From: Paenimyroides tangerinum
GTDB lineage: Bacteria; Bacteroidota; Bacteroidia; Flavobacteriales; Flavobacteriaceae
NCBI RefSeq assembly: GCF_003865405.1
Contig: NZ_RQVQ01000009.1
Coordinates: 1-35,967 of the forward strand
Length of the DNA stretch: 35,967 bases
Direction of reading: 5' to 3'
Part shown: positions 16,293 to 24,855 of the stretch, piece after piece
Numbering within the stretch: the first letter of the stretch is position 1
Layout of the letters: the number at the start of each line of letters is the position of its first letter
Program-made: the position numbers and the translations under genes
The notes under the pieces: model-generated
Told to the model about the DNA's origin: nothing
Databases searched by the model: none
What the model saw: the letters and a program-made list of their open reading frames with translations, nothing else

Positions 16293-16913
16293 ATGAATAC
16301 ACTAAAACTTACTTTAATGCTTACCATTTCATTGTTCGCAATGAATTCAGCTTCAGCTCAATCATTCTTGGTAAAGCCTAAAAAAGTTAAGACAGAAACA
16401 AAAAAATCGGATAAAGATTTGACTGTTGAAGAGTTAAATAAAATTCTTAACGCTTCTACTACTGAAGAAACTAAATCAAAAAAGACAGAAAAATCAGAAG
16501 CTTCTGAAAAATATTCGTATTTGACAGAGCAATTGATCAATGTTGCAAATGAATATAAAGGCGTTAGATATTCTTGGGGAGGAATGAGCCGTAACGGAAT
16601 GGATTGTTCTGGATTTGTAAAAACTGCCTTTTCTCAATTTGATATTAGTTTACCAAGAACTTCAAGAGAAATGGCTTCTTTAGGAAGTGAAATAAATAAG
16701 AAAGATGCTAAAAGAGGAGATTTGATTTTCTTTAAAAATGGCGGATCTAGAGTTATTAACCACGTTGGAATTGTTGTAGAAGTTGATGGTGAAGATATTA
16801 CTTTCATTCATTCTGCAAGCTCTAAAGGTGTTTCTGTAAATTCTACAAAAGAAGCATATTACAAAAAAGGCTTTGTTAAAGTTAACAGAGTTTATGATCA
16901 ACAAGTTTTATAG
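16293..16913 (+). CDS. Secreted NlpC/P60 peptidoglycan endopeptidase
   Basis: A 206-residue exported cysteine peptidase. The signal peptide covers residues 1-22 (cleavage near SAQ). A Lys/Thr/Glu-rich linker follows (about 28-72), then the NlpC/P60 domain. The catalytic Cys105 lies in MDCSGFV, His157 in INHVGIV and the third polar residue His173 in FIHS. The family cuts the peptide bond between gamma-D-Glu and the diamino acid in cell-wall stem peptides. It has its own promoter and lies 44 bp before comEC. Confidence 0.93.
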   Translation: MNTLKLTLMLTISLFAMNSASAQSFLVKPKKVKTETKKSDKDLTVEELNKILNASTTEETKSKKTEKSEASEKYSYLTEQLINVANEYKGVRYSWGGMSRNGMDCSGFVKTAFSQFDISLPRTSREMASLGSEINKKDAKRGDLIFFKNGGSRVINHVGIVVEVDGEDITFIHSASSKGVSVNSTKEAYYKKGFVKVNRVYDQQVL

Positions 16914-16957
16914 AAGTTAATTATTGTAATTCATATTTATTTCATTATCTTCATGTT

Positions 16958-18958
16958 ATGAAGAAATATATGAGATATCCCATTATTCCCATTACATTTT
17001 TTTATGTTAATGGGATTTTTTTTTCTGATCAAGTCTTTAGTTTATTTACTTCAGAATTGATTTGGGGATTCTTAGTGTTTTTTTTCTTCATTTACTTAAC
17101 AGGTTTTTTTAAATCGAAAATTGTACAGATTTCAAATTATCTAAAGTTTATTTCTACAATTGGCGTTTATTTTATTTTTTTCTTCATAGGAACGCTATCG
17201 TTTCAAGAAAATAAAATTGAGAATAAAATAATAACTTCCGAATATCATTTAGGTGTTTTGACTATTGATGAAGTTCTAAAATCAAATACAATTCAAAATC
17301 GCTATTTAGCAGAATTTACTACAATTGATAATATTCAACAGCGTATTTTAATTTATCAGAATTTAGAAGAGAAAACGCTGAAAGTTGGTGAACGACTTGA
17401 GGTTCCTTTATTCATTGAAGCTGTTCCTAATGCAAAAAATCCACATCAATTTGATTATTCGAAATATCTTGCAAACAAGCAAATATTTATTCAAGCTAAG
17501 CTTTCTAATAATTTCACAAAGTTAAAACCAGCAAATGGATTCCAATTTCAATTGCTCTATTTTCGAGATACTTTAATCAATAGTTTTAAAAATCATCATT
17601 TTTCCAAAGAAGTTAATGGAGTTGTAAATGCTTTGTTGTTTGGGCAACGTACTGATTTAAGTGAGAAGATTCAATCTGATTACAGAAACGCTGGTGTAAT
17701 GCATATTTTAGCGATTTCGGGAATGCATATCGGTATTTTATATTGGATTATGAATCTTGTTTTCCGTTCGTTTATTCGCTCTAAAAACATTCGATTTATT
17801 ACAGTTATTTTAATATTAGCTTGTTTCGCAATTATCACAGGATTGAGTGGTTCAGTGGTTCGAGCTGTTTTGATGTTTGCAATTGTTGGTTCAGGAATGA
17901 TGTTTAAACGAAAAACAAGTACGATCAATGTTTTGGCTTTGTCGTTATTACTTATTTTGATTTTTAAACCGTCTTTTCTTTTTGATATTGGACTTCAATT
18001 GAGTTATTTGGCCGTTTTCTCAATTGTTTATTTATACCCAATAATTCGACCATTTTTTCAATCAAGATATTTGGTGATTAAATATTTTTTGGAATTAATT
18101 GGAATTTCAATTGTTGCTCAAATTGGAATTTTGCCTTTGGCAGTTTATTATTTTGGTCAAATTCCATTACTTTTTTTATTAGGAAATTTAATTGTAATTC
18201 CTGTTTTAACTTTCGTACTAATCGCTTTAGTTTTGTTGTTGATTCTGAATTTTGTTTGGAATGCTTTATCTGTTTTTCTTGGAAAAGGAATCGTATTTCT
18301 GATTGATTTTGTAAATGATTCTATTGGATGGATAGCTTCACAAACTGATTTTATCATTACAAATATCAAATTAAATGGACTTCAATGTGTGTTGTTTTTA
18401 GGTTTAATCTTTATGATTGCTTATGCGATAAAACAATATTCTTATCGAAAAATTGTTGTCATTTTTGTGTTAATCATCGGAATTCAAATTAGTTATTTTT
18501 ATGAGTTTTCTAAATTAAAAGCGAACAATGAATTTCAAATTTTATATGATTATAATTCGTTGACAATAGCTAAAATAAATCAAACAAAAATGTTGGTTTT
18601 AAGTGATGATTCGTTGGTGAATTCTAAAAAATTTCTTGTCGATTTAGAACGAGAATTAGAAATTAATGAAATAGATTTAAAAAACATCACTAATTTTTTT
18701 ATTGTTGATGGACTAACTTTTCTCGTGGTTGATAGTTTAGGTGTTGCTGAAATTACGACTTCTGTAGATGTTTTGATTTTAAAGAATAATCCAAAGTTTA
18801 ATTTAGAACGATATGTATTAAATCATAAGCCAAAATTGGTTGTAATGCATCCAAAAAATTATAATTCAAACGTTTTGTTTTGGACAGAAACTTGTATAAA
18901 AAATAATATCCCTTTTCACAATATGCGTGAAAAGGGATATGCTGATTTATCATTTTAG
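16958..18958 (+). CDS. comEC: ComEC/Rec2 family DNA-uptake channel protein
   Basis: A 666-residue inner-membrane protein. It has an N-terminal membrane pair and an OB-like periplasmic domain (DUF4131, about residues 30-190). The ComEC competence core follows with the conserved LAISGMHIGIL (about 249-259), GLSGSVVRA and LFDIGLQLSYLAVF, and about ten helices. The last 140 or so residues are soluble and align by position with the metallo-beta-lactamase-like domain of longer homologues, but no HxHxDH metal motif is visible, so that domain looks degenerate. The family carries single-stranded DNA across the inner membrane during transformation. A 14-bp hairpin lies inside the last codons. Confidence 0.92.
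   Translation: MKKYMRYPIIPITFFYVNGIFFSDQVFSLFTSELIWGFLVFFFFIYLTGFFKSKIVQISNYLKFISTIGVYFIFFFIGTLSFQENKIENKIITSEYHLGVLTIDEVLKSNTIQNRYLAEFTTIDNIQQRILIYQNLEEKTLKVGERLEVPLFIEAVPNAKNPHQFDYSKYLANKQIFIQAKLSNNFTKLKPANGFQFQLLYFRDTLINSFKNHHFSKEVNGVVNALLFGQRTDLSEKIQSDYRNAGVMHILAISGMHIGILYWIMNLVFRSFIRSKNIRFITVILILACFAIITGLSGSVVRAVLMFAIVGSGMMFKRKTSTINVLALSLLLILIFKPSFLFDIGLQLSYLAVFSIVYLYPIIRPFFQSRYLVIKYFLELIGISIVAQIGILPLAVYYFGQIPLLFLLGNLIVIPVLTFVLIALVLLLILNFVWNALSVFLGKGIVFLIDFVNDSIGWIASQTDFIITNIKLNGLQCVLFLGLIFMIAYAIKQYSYRKIVVIFVLIIGIQISYFYEFSKLKANNEFQILYDYNSLTIAKINQTKMLVLSDDSLVNSKKFLVDLERELEINEIDLKNITNFFIVDGLTFLVVDSLGVAEITTSVDVLILKNNPKFNLERYVLNHKPKLVVMHPKNYNSNVLFWTETCIKNNIPFHNMREKGYADLSF
18906..18940 (+). 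repeat. 14-bp inverted repeat inside the 3' end of comEC
   Basis: ATATCCCTTTTCAC (18906-18919) pairs perfectly with 18927-18940 across a 7-nt loop, still inside the coding region. No T-run follows on either strand, so it is a structured mRNA end or an attenuator rather than a normal terminator. Confidence 0.6.
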
Positions 18959-18959
18959 A

Positions 18960-19415
18960 TTAAAGTTCTTTTTTTAATTCTTCAGAAGTTTTAAATCCAA
19001 CAATGGTTTTCTGTATTTGACCTTTATTATTTATTACAACCATCGAAGGATAACCTTGAATTTTTAAGAAACCAGTAAACTCGTGCATTGCGTTTCTACT
19101 ATTTTTTCTTTCTGGTTTGTAACCTGGATTTTTATATGTCATTTTATTGAAAACTATTTCTTCGTTTCCTTCTGCATCAAATTTAACAGCATTGTAGTTG
19201 TCATTTATAAATTTTGCAGTTTCTGGGTTTGAGAATGTTTTTTTATCTAAGATTTTACAAGGACCGCACCAAGCTGTGTAAACATCAATAAAAATTGGTT
19301 TTTTGTTTTTCTTTTGAGCTTTTACAGCTTCATTAAAAGACATCCATTTGATTTCTTGGGCTTGAGTTGTGATGCTAATTAAAGCAAAAGAGATAAAAAG
19401 AAATATTTTATTCAT
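18960..19415 (-). CDS. Secreted thioredoxin-family protein
   Basis: A 151-residue exported thioredoxin-fold protein: signal peptide residues 1-20 (cleavage near TQAQ), then the fold with WCGPC (Cys50 and Cys53) and the cis-proline segment GYPSMVV. It probably reduces or rearranges disulfides in periplasmic proteins. Its relatives include the thioredoxin-like proteins often annotated as thioredoxin disulfide reductase partners. An in-frame ATG at 19484 is rejected because it precedes the signal peptide by 23 residues and crosses a terminator hairpin. It is convergent with comEC, with 1 nt between stops. Confidence 0.9.
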   Translation of the reverse strand: MNKIFLFISFALISITTQAQEIKWMSFNEAVKAQKKNKKPIFIDVYTAWCGPCKILDKKTFSNPETAKFINDNYNAVKFDAEGNEEIVFNKMTYKNPGYKPERKNSRNAMHEFTGFLKIQGYPSMVVINNKGQIQKTIVGFKTSEELKKEL

Positions 19416-19440
19416 TGTATTATTTGTTTGGGTAAATTTA

Positions 19441-19474
19441 AAAAAAAATCCGATAGCAAAAACTATCGGATTTT
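19441..19474 (-). terminator. Terminator after the first POT transporter
   Basis: ATCCGATAG (19447-19455) pairs with CTATCGGAT (19462-19470). On the minus strand the stem is followed by a long T-run. It separates the POT genes from the downstream thioredoxin gene. Confidence 0.75.
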
Positions 19475-19493
19475 TGTATTTCAAAATGCGTGC

Positions 19494-21260
19494 CTATTTT
19501 ACACCGTGCATTAATTTTTTCAAAACTGGATTTAAAGCCATAACTAAAAGTCCTGCAACGATTGGTACAATTGTGAAAATTAAGAAGAAAGTTGATAATG
19601 AATATTCATTAGTAATATTTTCAATTTCTCCACCAACTGCAGCAGCTAATTTGTTTCCGATTGCAATTGCTAAGTACCAAATACCAAACATAAATGCAAT
19701 CATACGTGCTGGTACTAATTTAGATACATAAGATAATCCAACAGGAGATAAGAATAATTCTCCTAATGTATGGAATAAATATGCAAGTACTAACCAAAGC
19801 ATTGATACTTTTACGCCTTCTTGGATTCCGTGAGAACCATAAGCTAATAATCCAAATCCTAAAGCCATAATAATTAAACCTAAACCATATTTAATCGCAG
19901 CTGGAGGATTCAATTTAGAATCCCAAATCTTAGCAACAGATGAAGCTAATGCGATAATAAAGAATGAGTTTAAGATTGAGAACCAAGACGGATCGATTTC
20001 TGATTCTGTTTTAGAGAATTCATTTGTTAACATCCAGATAGCTACAGCCCAAACACCAATGAAAGTAATTGCCAAAACAATGTTTGATCCTGGTGCTTTT
20101 TTGAATGTTTGTTTAGCTAATAAGTATAGTACCCACGAAATAATAATTAACGGAATTACAGTTAATAAAGTATTTACAATATTAAATGTTGTTAATGATG
20201 AACCAGCTAATGATCTATCTACGTTATCTCTTGCGAAAATCACTAAAGATGAAGCTCCTTGTTCAAAAGCCATCCAGAAGAAAATCGTGAAGAAAGCAAA
20301 TACAGTTACTGCAATCATTCGGTCTCTTACGATAGGAGAATAACGAATTACACGTGATACAACTAAGAATAAAAATAATACTAATCCAATAATAATCATT
20401 ACAATTGAACCGTCCATTCCAAATATTTCTTTTGGTAAAATATGCATTCCACCAATTTTAGACAAAGGATCGTTAAAAGCGTATAATAAACCAATTAATG
20501 TAGATGCAGCGATTAAGAAATAATCTAACATTGTAAAAGGATTCGGTTTGTCTTCTTCACCTTCTTTTAAATCTGCTTTAGCTGCAGCAGCTTTAGCTAA
20601 TTTACTTTCTTCAGTAGGTTTGTCTCCAATCGATCCGAATAAAGGTTTTGCTAACCAAAATTGTAAAGTTCCTAAAAGCATGAAAACTCCTGCTAATCCA
20701 AAACCATAATGCCAACCTACGTTGTTTGCCAAATAACCACAAAGCATCATTCCGAAGAAAGCACCCGCGTTGACTCCCATATAGAAAATGGTATAAGCTC
20801 CATCTTTTTTCTCAGGAAATGATTTGTACATTTCAGATAGAATAGAGGTCATATTTGGTTTAAAGAATCCAGTACCGATTACTAAACATCCTAAACCTAA
20901 GTACATAAACAAAGGCGTGTCAAATGCCATTAACCCGTGGCCAACAGTCATAACGATAGAACCAATTACTACGGCCCAACGATATCCGATGTATTTATCT
21001 GCTATGATACCTCCAAAGATAGGAGTGATGTATAATAACATTGCATAAGTTCCGTATAAAGCTCCAGCATTTTCTGCATTCCATCCCCAACCTGGATTGT
21101 CTCCAGTTAGAGCAGCAGTTAAAAACAAAATTAATAAGATACGCATTCCGTAGAATGAGAATCTTTCCCACATTTCAGTGAAGAAAAGAACAAATAATCC
21201 AGAAGGATGTCCTAGTACTTTTGATTCAAAAAAATCAGGATTTGAAGTTGTTGTTGACAT
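19494..21260 (-). CDS. Peptide MFS transporter, POT/PTR family (copy A)
   Basis: A 588-residue proton-coupled oligopeptide transporter with about 12-14 helices. The proton-coupling motif ExxERF is intact (Glu29, Glu32, Arg33 in TEMWERFSFYG). The PTR2 signature GTGFFKPNMTSILSEMY lies at about 130-146, and ELFLSPVGLSYVSKL lies near the end. It imports di- and tripeptides with protons. A charged cytoplasmic loop (about 215-240) contains AAAAKAD...EGEED. It is about 67% similar by eye to copy B, just upstream on the same strand (41-bp gap), so the two are recent paralogues and probably share a transcript. Confidence 0.93.
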   Translation of the reverse strand: MSTTTSNPDFFESKVLGHPSGLFVLFFTEMWERFSFYGMRILLILFLTAALTGDNPGWGWNAENAGALYGTYAMLLYITPIFGGIIADKYIGYRWAVVIGSIVMTVGHGLMAFDTPLFMYLGLGCLVIGTGFFKPNMTSILSEMYKSFPEKKDGAYTIFYMGVNAGAFFGMMLCGYLANNVGWHYGFGLAGVFMLLGTLQFWLAKPLFGSIGDKPTEESKLAKAAAAKADLKEGEEDKPNPFTMLDYFLIAASTLIGLLYAFNDPLSKIGGMHILPKEIFGMDGSIVMIIIGLVLFLFLVVSRVIRYSPIVRDRMIAVTVFAFFTIFFWMAFEQGASSLVIFARDNVDRSLAGSSLTTFNIVNTLLTVIPLIIISWVLYLLAKQTFKKAPGSNIVLAITFIGVWAVAIWMLTNEFSKTESEIDPSWFSILNSFFIIALASSVAKIWDSKLNPPAAIKYGLGLIIMALGFGLLAYGSHGIQEGVKVSMLWLVLAYLFHTLGELFLSPVGLSYVSKLVPARMIAFMFGIWYLAIAIGNKLAAAVGGEIENITNEYSLSTFFLIFTIVPIVAGLLVMALNPVLKKLMHGVK

Positions 21261-21301
21261 TTATTTAGATTTAAATTTTTCGAATGCGAAAGATACTTAA
21301 T

Positions 21302-23056
21302 TTATTTAATTCCGTGCATTAATTTTTTAATTATTGGATTTAATAGCATTACCAAAATTCCGGCAGCTAATGGTATTGCTGTAAATAGGAAGAAAAAATG
21401 ACTTAAAGAATATTCTTTTTGTATTGTTTCTACTTGTCCTCCTAACACAGCAGCAAGTTTTTGCGCGATTGCGATTGCTAAATACCAAATACCAAACATA
21501 AATGCTAACATTCTTCCAGGAACTAATTTAGAAACGTAAGATAATCCTACAGGAGAAATAAACAATTCTCCTAACGTATGGAATAAATAAGTGATTACTA
21601 AAAATGCCATTGAGATTTTAACTCCTTCTGAAATTCCCATTGAACCTAATCCTAAAACTAAGAATCCGATGGCAACTAATACTAATCCAAATCCATATTT
21701 GAATGCAGCTGATGGGTTGTATTTAGATTCCCATAATTTAGAAACCGTAGAAGCCAATGCGATAATGAAAAATGAGTTTAAAGTCGAGAACCAAGAAACG
21801 GTTATTTCTGAAGCATCTTTTGAGAATTCTTCACTTAACATCCATAAAGCAGCTCCCCAAATGATTAAGAAACAGGTGATTAAAATTACGTTTGATAAAG
21901 CTATTTTAGACCAAGTTGTAACTGCTAGTTTGATTAAAACCCATGAGATGATTGCTAATGGTACAATGGTTAACAAACCGTTTACGATGTTGAAAGTTAA
22001 TAGCGCAGAACCTTCTAAAGTTCTATCGATATAATCACGAGCTACAAGTACTAAGGATGTTGCACCTTGTTCAAAACTCATAAAGAAGAAAATTAAGAAG
22101 AAAGCTAATAAAACTACAGCAAACATTCTATCTCTTACTACTTTGTCATATCGTAAAATACGAGAAACCAACATGTAAATAAATATGATCAAAGCAATGA
22201 TAATCATGATATATTGTCCACGTAAAAATGACGTATCAAGTGATGAGAACAAATCAATGATTCCGTTTTTAGATAACGGGTCGTTGAACGCATATAAAAA
22301 ACCAATTACTCCTACAATTGTAATTAGAATGTAATCTAAATTAGTGAACGGATTACGTTTGTCTTTATCTTCTGCTGCTTTTGCAGCAACTACATCTTTA
22401 TCTTTGCTAATAATTCCTAAATTACCCATTAACGGTTTTGCAAATGCAAATTGTAATGTACCTAACAACATGAAAATTCCAGCTAAACCGAATCCCCAAT
22501 GCCAACCTTGTGTTTCTGCAACATAACCACAAAGCATCATACCAAAGAATGCTCCTGCGTTTACACCCATATAGAAAATGGTATAAGCACCATCTTTCTT
22601 TTCTGGTAAATCTTTGTACATTTCTCCTAAGATTGACGGCATATTAGGTTTAAAGAAACCTGTTCCGATAACCAAACACGCTAATCCAATAAAAAACATA
22701 ACCGTTGTATCAAAAGCCATTGCAGCGTGACCGATGGTCATAATAATTGCTCCAATGATAACAGCCATTCTAGAACCGATGTATTTATCGGCTATAATAC
22801 CTCCAAAAATTGGAGTTAAATAAAGCATCATAGCATAAGTTCCGTACAATGCTCCAGCTTCTTCCGCTGTCCAAGCCCAACCTGATTTTAATGGATCACC
22901 AGCAATAACTGCTGCTGTTAAGAATTGAATCAATAAAACACGCATTCCGTAGAACGAAAAACGCTCCCACATTTCCGTAAAGAAAAGTACAAATAATCCC
23001 GATCGTTGACCTAGAACATTTGATTTGTAAAAGTCTGTAGAAATTTTAGTATCCAT
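21302..23056 (-). CDS. Peptide MFS transporter, POT/PTR family (copy B)
   Basis: A 584-residue transporter with the same architecture as copy A: ExxERF with Glu28, Glu31 and Arg32 (TEMWERFSFYG), GTGFFKPNMPSILGEMY, ELFISPVGLSYVSKL, and a Lys/Asp-rich cytoplasmic loop (about 215-235). The extramembrane loop regions differ most from copy A, which suggests different peptide preferences rather than simple redundancy. It lies 40 bp after copy C, 41 bp before copy A. Confidence 0.93.
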   Translation of the reverse strand: MDTKISTDFYKSNVLGQRSGLFVLFFTEMWERFSFYGMRVLLIQFLTAAVIAGDPLKSGWAWTAEEAGALYGTYAMMLYLTPIFGGIIADKYIGSRMAVIIGAIIMTIGHAAMAFDTTVMFFIGLACLVIGTGFFKPNMPSILGEMYKDLPEKKDGAYTIFYMGVNAGAFFGMMLCGYVAETQGWHWGFGLAGIFMLLGTLQFAFAKPLMGNLGIISKDKDVVAAKAAEDKDKRNPFTNLDYILITIVGVIGFLYAFNDPLSKNGIIDLFSSLDTSFLRGQYIMIIIALIIFIYMLVSRILRYDKVVRDRMFAVVLLAFFLIFFFMSFEQGATSLVLVARDYIDRTLEGSALLTFNIVNGLLTIVPLAIISWVLIKLAVTTWSKIALSNVILITCFLIIWGAALWMLSEEFSKDASEITVSWFSTLNSFFIIALASTVSKLWESKYNPSAAFKYGFGLVLVAIGFLVLGLGSMGISEGVKISMAFLVITYLFHTLGELFISPVGLSYVSKLVPGRMLAFMFGIWYLAIAIAQKLAAVLGGQVETIQKEYSLSHFFFLFTAIPLAAGILVMLLNPIIKKLMHGIK

Positions 23057-23096
23057 TCGAATTTTAAAGTTGATTTATATTTAGTTTTTTATTTTT

Positions 23097-24746
23097 TTAA
23101 GATTGATTTGCATTCTTTTTTTCAAGTGGTCTAACCACCAAACGGTCATAAATGCTTAGCGAGACAATTGAGAAAACACCGATTCCAACAATCACATACC
23201 AAATTTTATTAGGATCATAGGTATTCCAAAGCATATCTGTCATTTCCCAATGTGTCATCTGTAATTTTTGTTCAGCTAAAGTGAAATATTCGTTTTTAGA
23301 GAAGGGTAAATGTACGTTTGAAATGTCTATGTTTTTTGAAAGTGCATATTTGTTTAATGAAGTTGAGACCGATTTCCAATCGATGGTTTCTGCTTTTAAA
23401 TTGAATTGCTGTTCAAATTGTGCTATCGAAATGTTTAGTGTTTTTGCACCTTCTTCAATGAATTGTTCTTTAGAAACTACTTCGGGCATTTCAATGTTTC
23501 GACTGACCATGTAACGTTTTAATAGAGAAAGTTTATCTGACCAGTTTTGATATAATCCACCAGAAATAAAACTCGTTACAAAATAACTTGCTGCAACAGG
23601 TAAAAAATACGTTCCTTGATATAAACCTTCTTTTCCTTTTGGTGTGATTAACGCAATAAATGAAGAAACCGTTGGTGATGACATCATTTCTCCAATAGCA
23701 AAAATCATCGTTCCGATTACAGTAAACCAAACATTATCTGTGTAAAAAGTTAATCCAATACCAATAGTTGCAACCACAGCACCACGAATTACTGCGTTAA
23801 TATGACGCATTTTGATTACCATAAATGAAATTGGAATCTGTAATAAAATAATCATCAAAGCATCAATATTGGTAAACCATTCCGGTTTTACTTGCCCATC
23901 TAATGTAAGCCATCTTCCTAAAAATGGAATGTTTTTATTTAGCCAATCGCTAATTGCTGATGAATTTACCCAATCTTCAATAAAGTTTGGAAGCGTATTA
24001 AATAATTGGTTAAACATGGTCCAGAAACCAATCATTAGCAATAAAAGAATTCCCAAACGAACATCTTTCAAAGCTTCGAATATTCCTATTACAGAATCTC
24101 CAATTGCTTTACCGATAGAATCTTTTGGTTTTTCTACTTTTGGTTCTTTATAAAATAAAAGTAAAACCACTAAATTGATACATAAAACGATTGTAGCTTG
24201 TAAGAAAATAATTTTCCATCCTAAACTGTTTCTTAAAACAGACGAAAAGAATGGTCCAACGAATCCACCAATATTAACCATCATATAAAAAATACCAAAC
24301 CCCATTGTTCCGGTTGTCTCGTTTGTGTTTCGTGCTATAATAGCTGAAGCAACAGGTTTAAAGAAAGCTGCACCGATGGCTACTAAAAGAAATACAAGAT
24401 AAACATTGGAGTAGGAAGTAACTTCACCTAGCGAATAATATCCACAAATCATAATCACAAACGAAATCGCAAGTGAAAGTTTATACCCAATTCGGTCAGC
24501 AATAACTCCAAAAAATAAAGGTAAGAAATATAGAATTCCTACAATATTTCCCATAATGTTACCTTTCTGAATGTGGTCAAAACCTAATCCACCTGCATCT
24601 GTTGAACCTACAAGATAAAGTCCGAAAAGTGTATAAATTCCATACCAAGCCCAACGTTCCATTAATTCCATGAAACTCGCAAGCCAGAAATTTTTGTTAA
24701 ATGAACCAATGGTATTCCACAACGAAGGTTTGTTGTTTTCTAACAT
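23097..24746 (-). CDS. Divergent POT-family MFS transporter with large soluble insert (copy C)
   Basis: A 549-residue transporter in which the POT motif reads ExxERW (Glu27, Glu30, Arg31 in MELMERWAWYG). The PTR2 signature is relaxed to AAFFKPVASAII, which places it in a separate branch from copies A, B and D. Between helices near the C-terminus it has an insert of roughly 90 residues (about 410-505, from LSLLKRYMV to HWEMTDM), Lys/Glu/Asn-rich and predicted soluble. The last helix follows. Substrate may not be a plain dipeptide. It follows a terminator that ends copy D, so it likely starts its own transcript with B and A. Confidence 0.88.
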   Translation of the reverse strand: MLENNKPSLWNTIGSFNKNFWLASFMELMERWAWYGIYTLFGLYLVGSTDAGGLGFDHIQKGNIMGNIVGILYFLPLFFGVIADRIGYKLSLAISFVIMICGYYSLGEVTSYSNVYLVFLLVAIGAAFFKPVASAIIARNTNETTGTMGFGIFYMMVNIGGFVGPFFSSVLRNSLGWKIIFLQATIVLCINLVVLLLFYKEPKVEKPKDSIGKAIGDSVIGIFEALKDVRLGILLLLMIGFWTMFNQLFNTLPNFIEDWVNSSAISDWLNKNIPFLGRWLTLDGQVKPEWFTNIDALMIILLQIPISFMVIKMRHINAVIRGAVVATIGIGLTFYTDNVWFTVIGTMIFAIGEMMSSPTVSSFIALITPKGKEGLYQGTYFLPVAASYFVTSFISGGLYQNWSDKLSLLKRYMVSRNIEMPEVVSKEQFIEEGAKTLNISIAQFEQQFNLKAETIDWKSVSTSLNKYALSKNIDISNVHLPFSKNEYFTLAEQKLQMTHWEMTDMLWNTYDPNKIWYVIVGIGVFSIVSLSIYDRLVVRPLEKKNANQS

Positions 24747-24802
24747 GAATTTTAAAAAATGGTTAAGTTTACAAATAAAAGAAAATAATTACAGATATGC
24801 AT

Positions 24803-24826
24803 AAAAAAAGCGACCGAATGGTCGCT
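24803..24826 (-). terminator. Terminator between POT copies D and C
   Basis: AGCGACC (24809-24815) pairs with GGTCGCT (24820-24826) around GAAT. On the minus strand seven T residues follow. It ends the copy D transcript. Confidence 0.75.
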
Positions 24827-24855
24827 CTTATTGTTAAATTTCATTTTTAGAAGCT

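Noticed and set aside
18906..18940. Hairpin at the comEC end as an intrinsic terminator
   Set aside because: It lies inside the coding region and no T-run follows on either strand.
19369..19731. Plus-strand open frames opposite the POT transporter genes (also near 20059, 20824, 21591, 23812 and 25109)
   Set aside because: They are mirror frames of long, conserved membrane-protein genes and have no independent start signals or domains.
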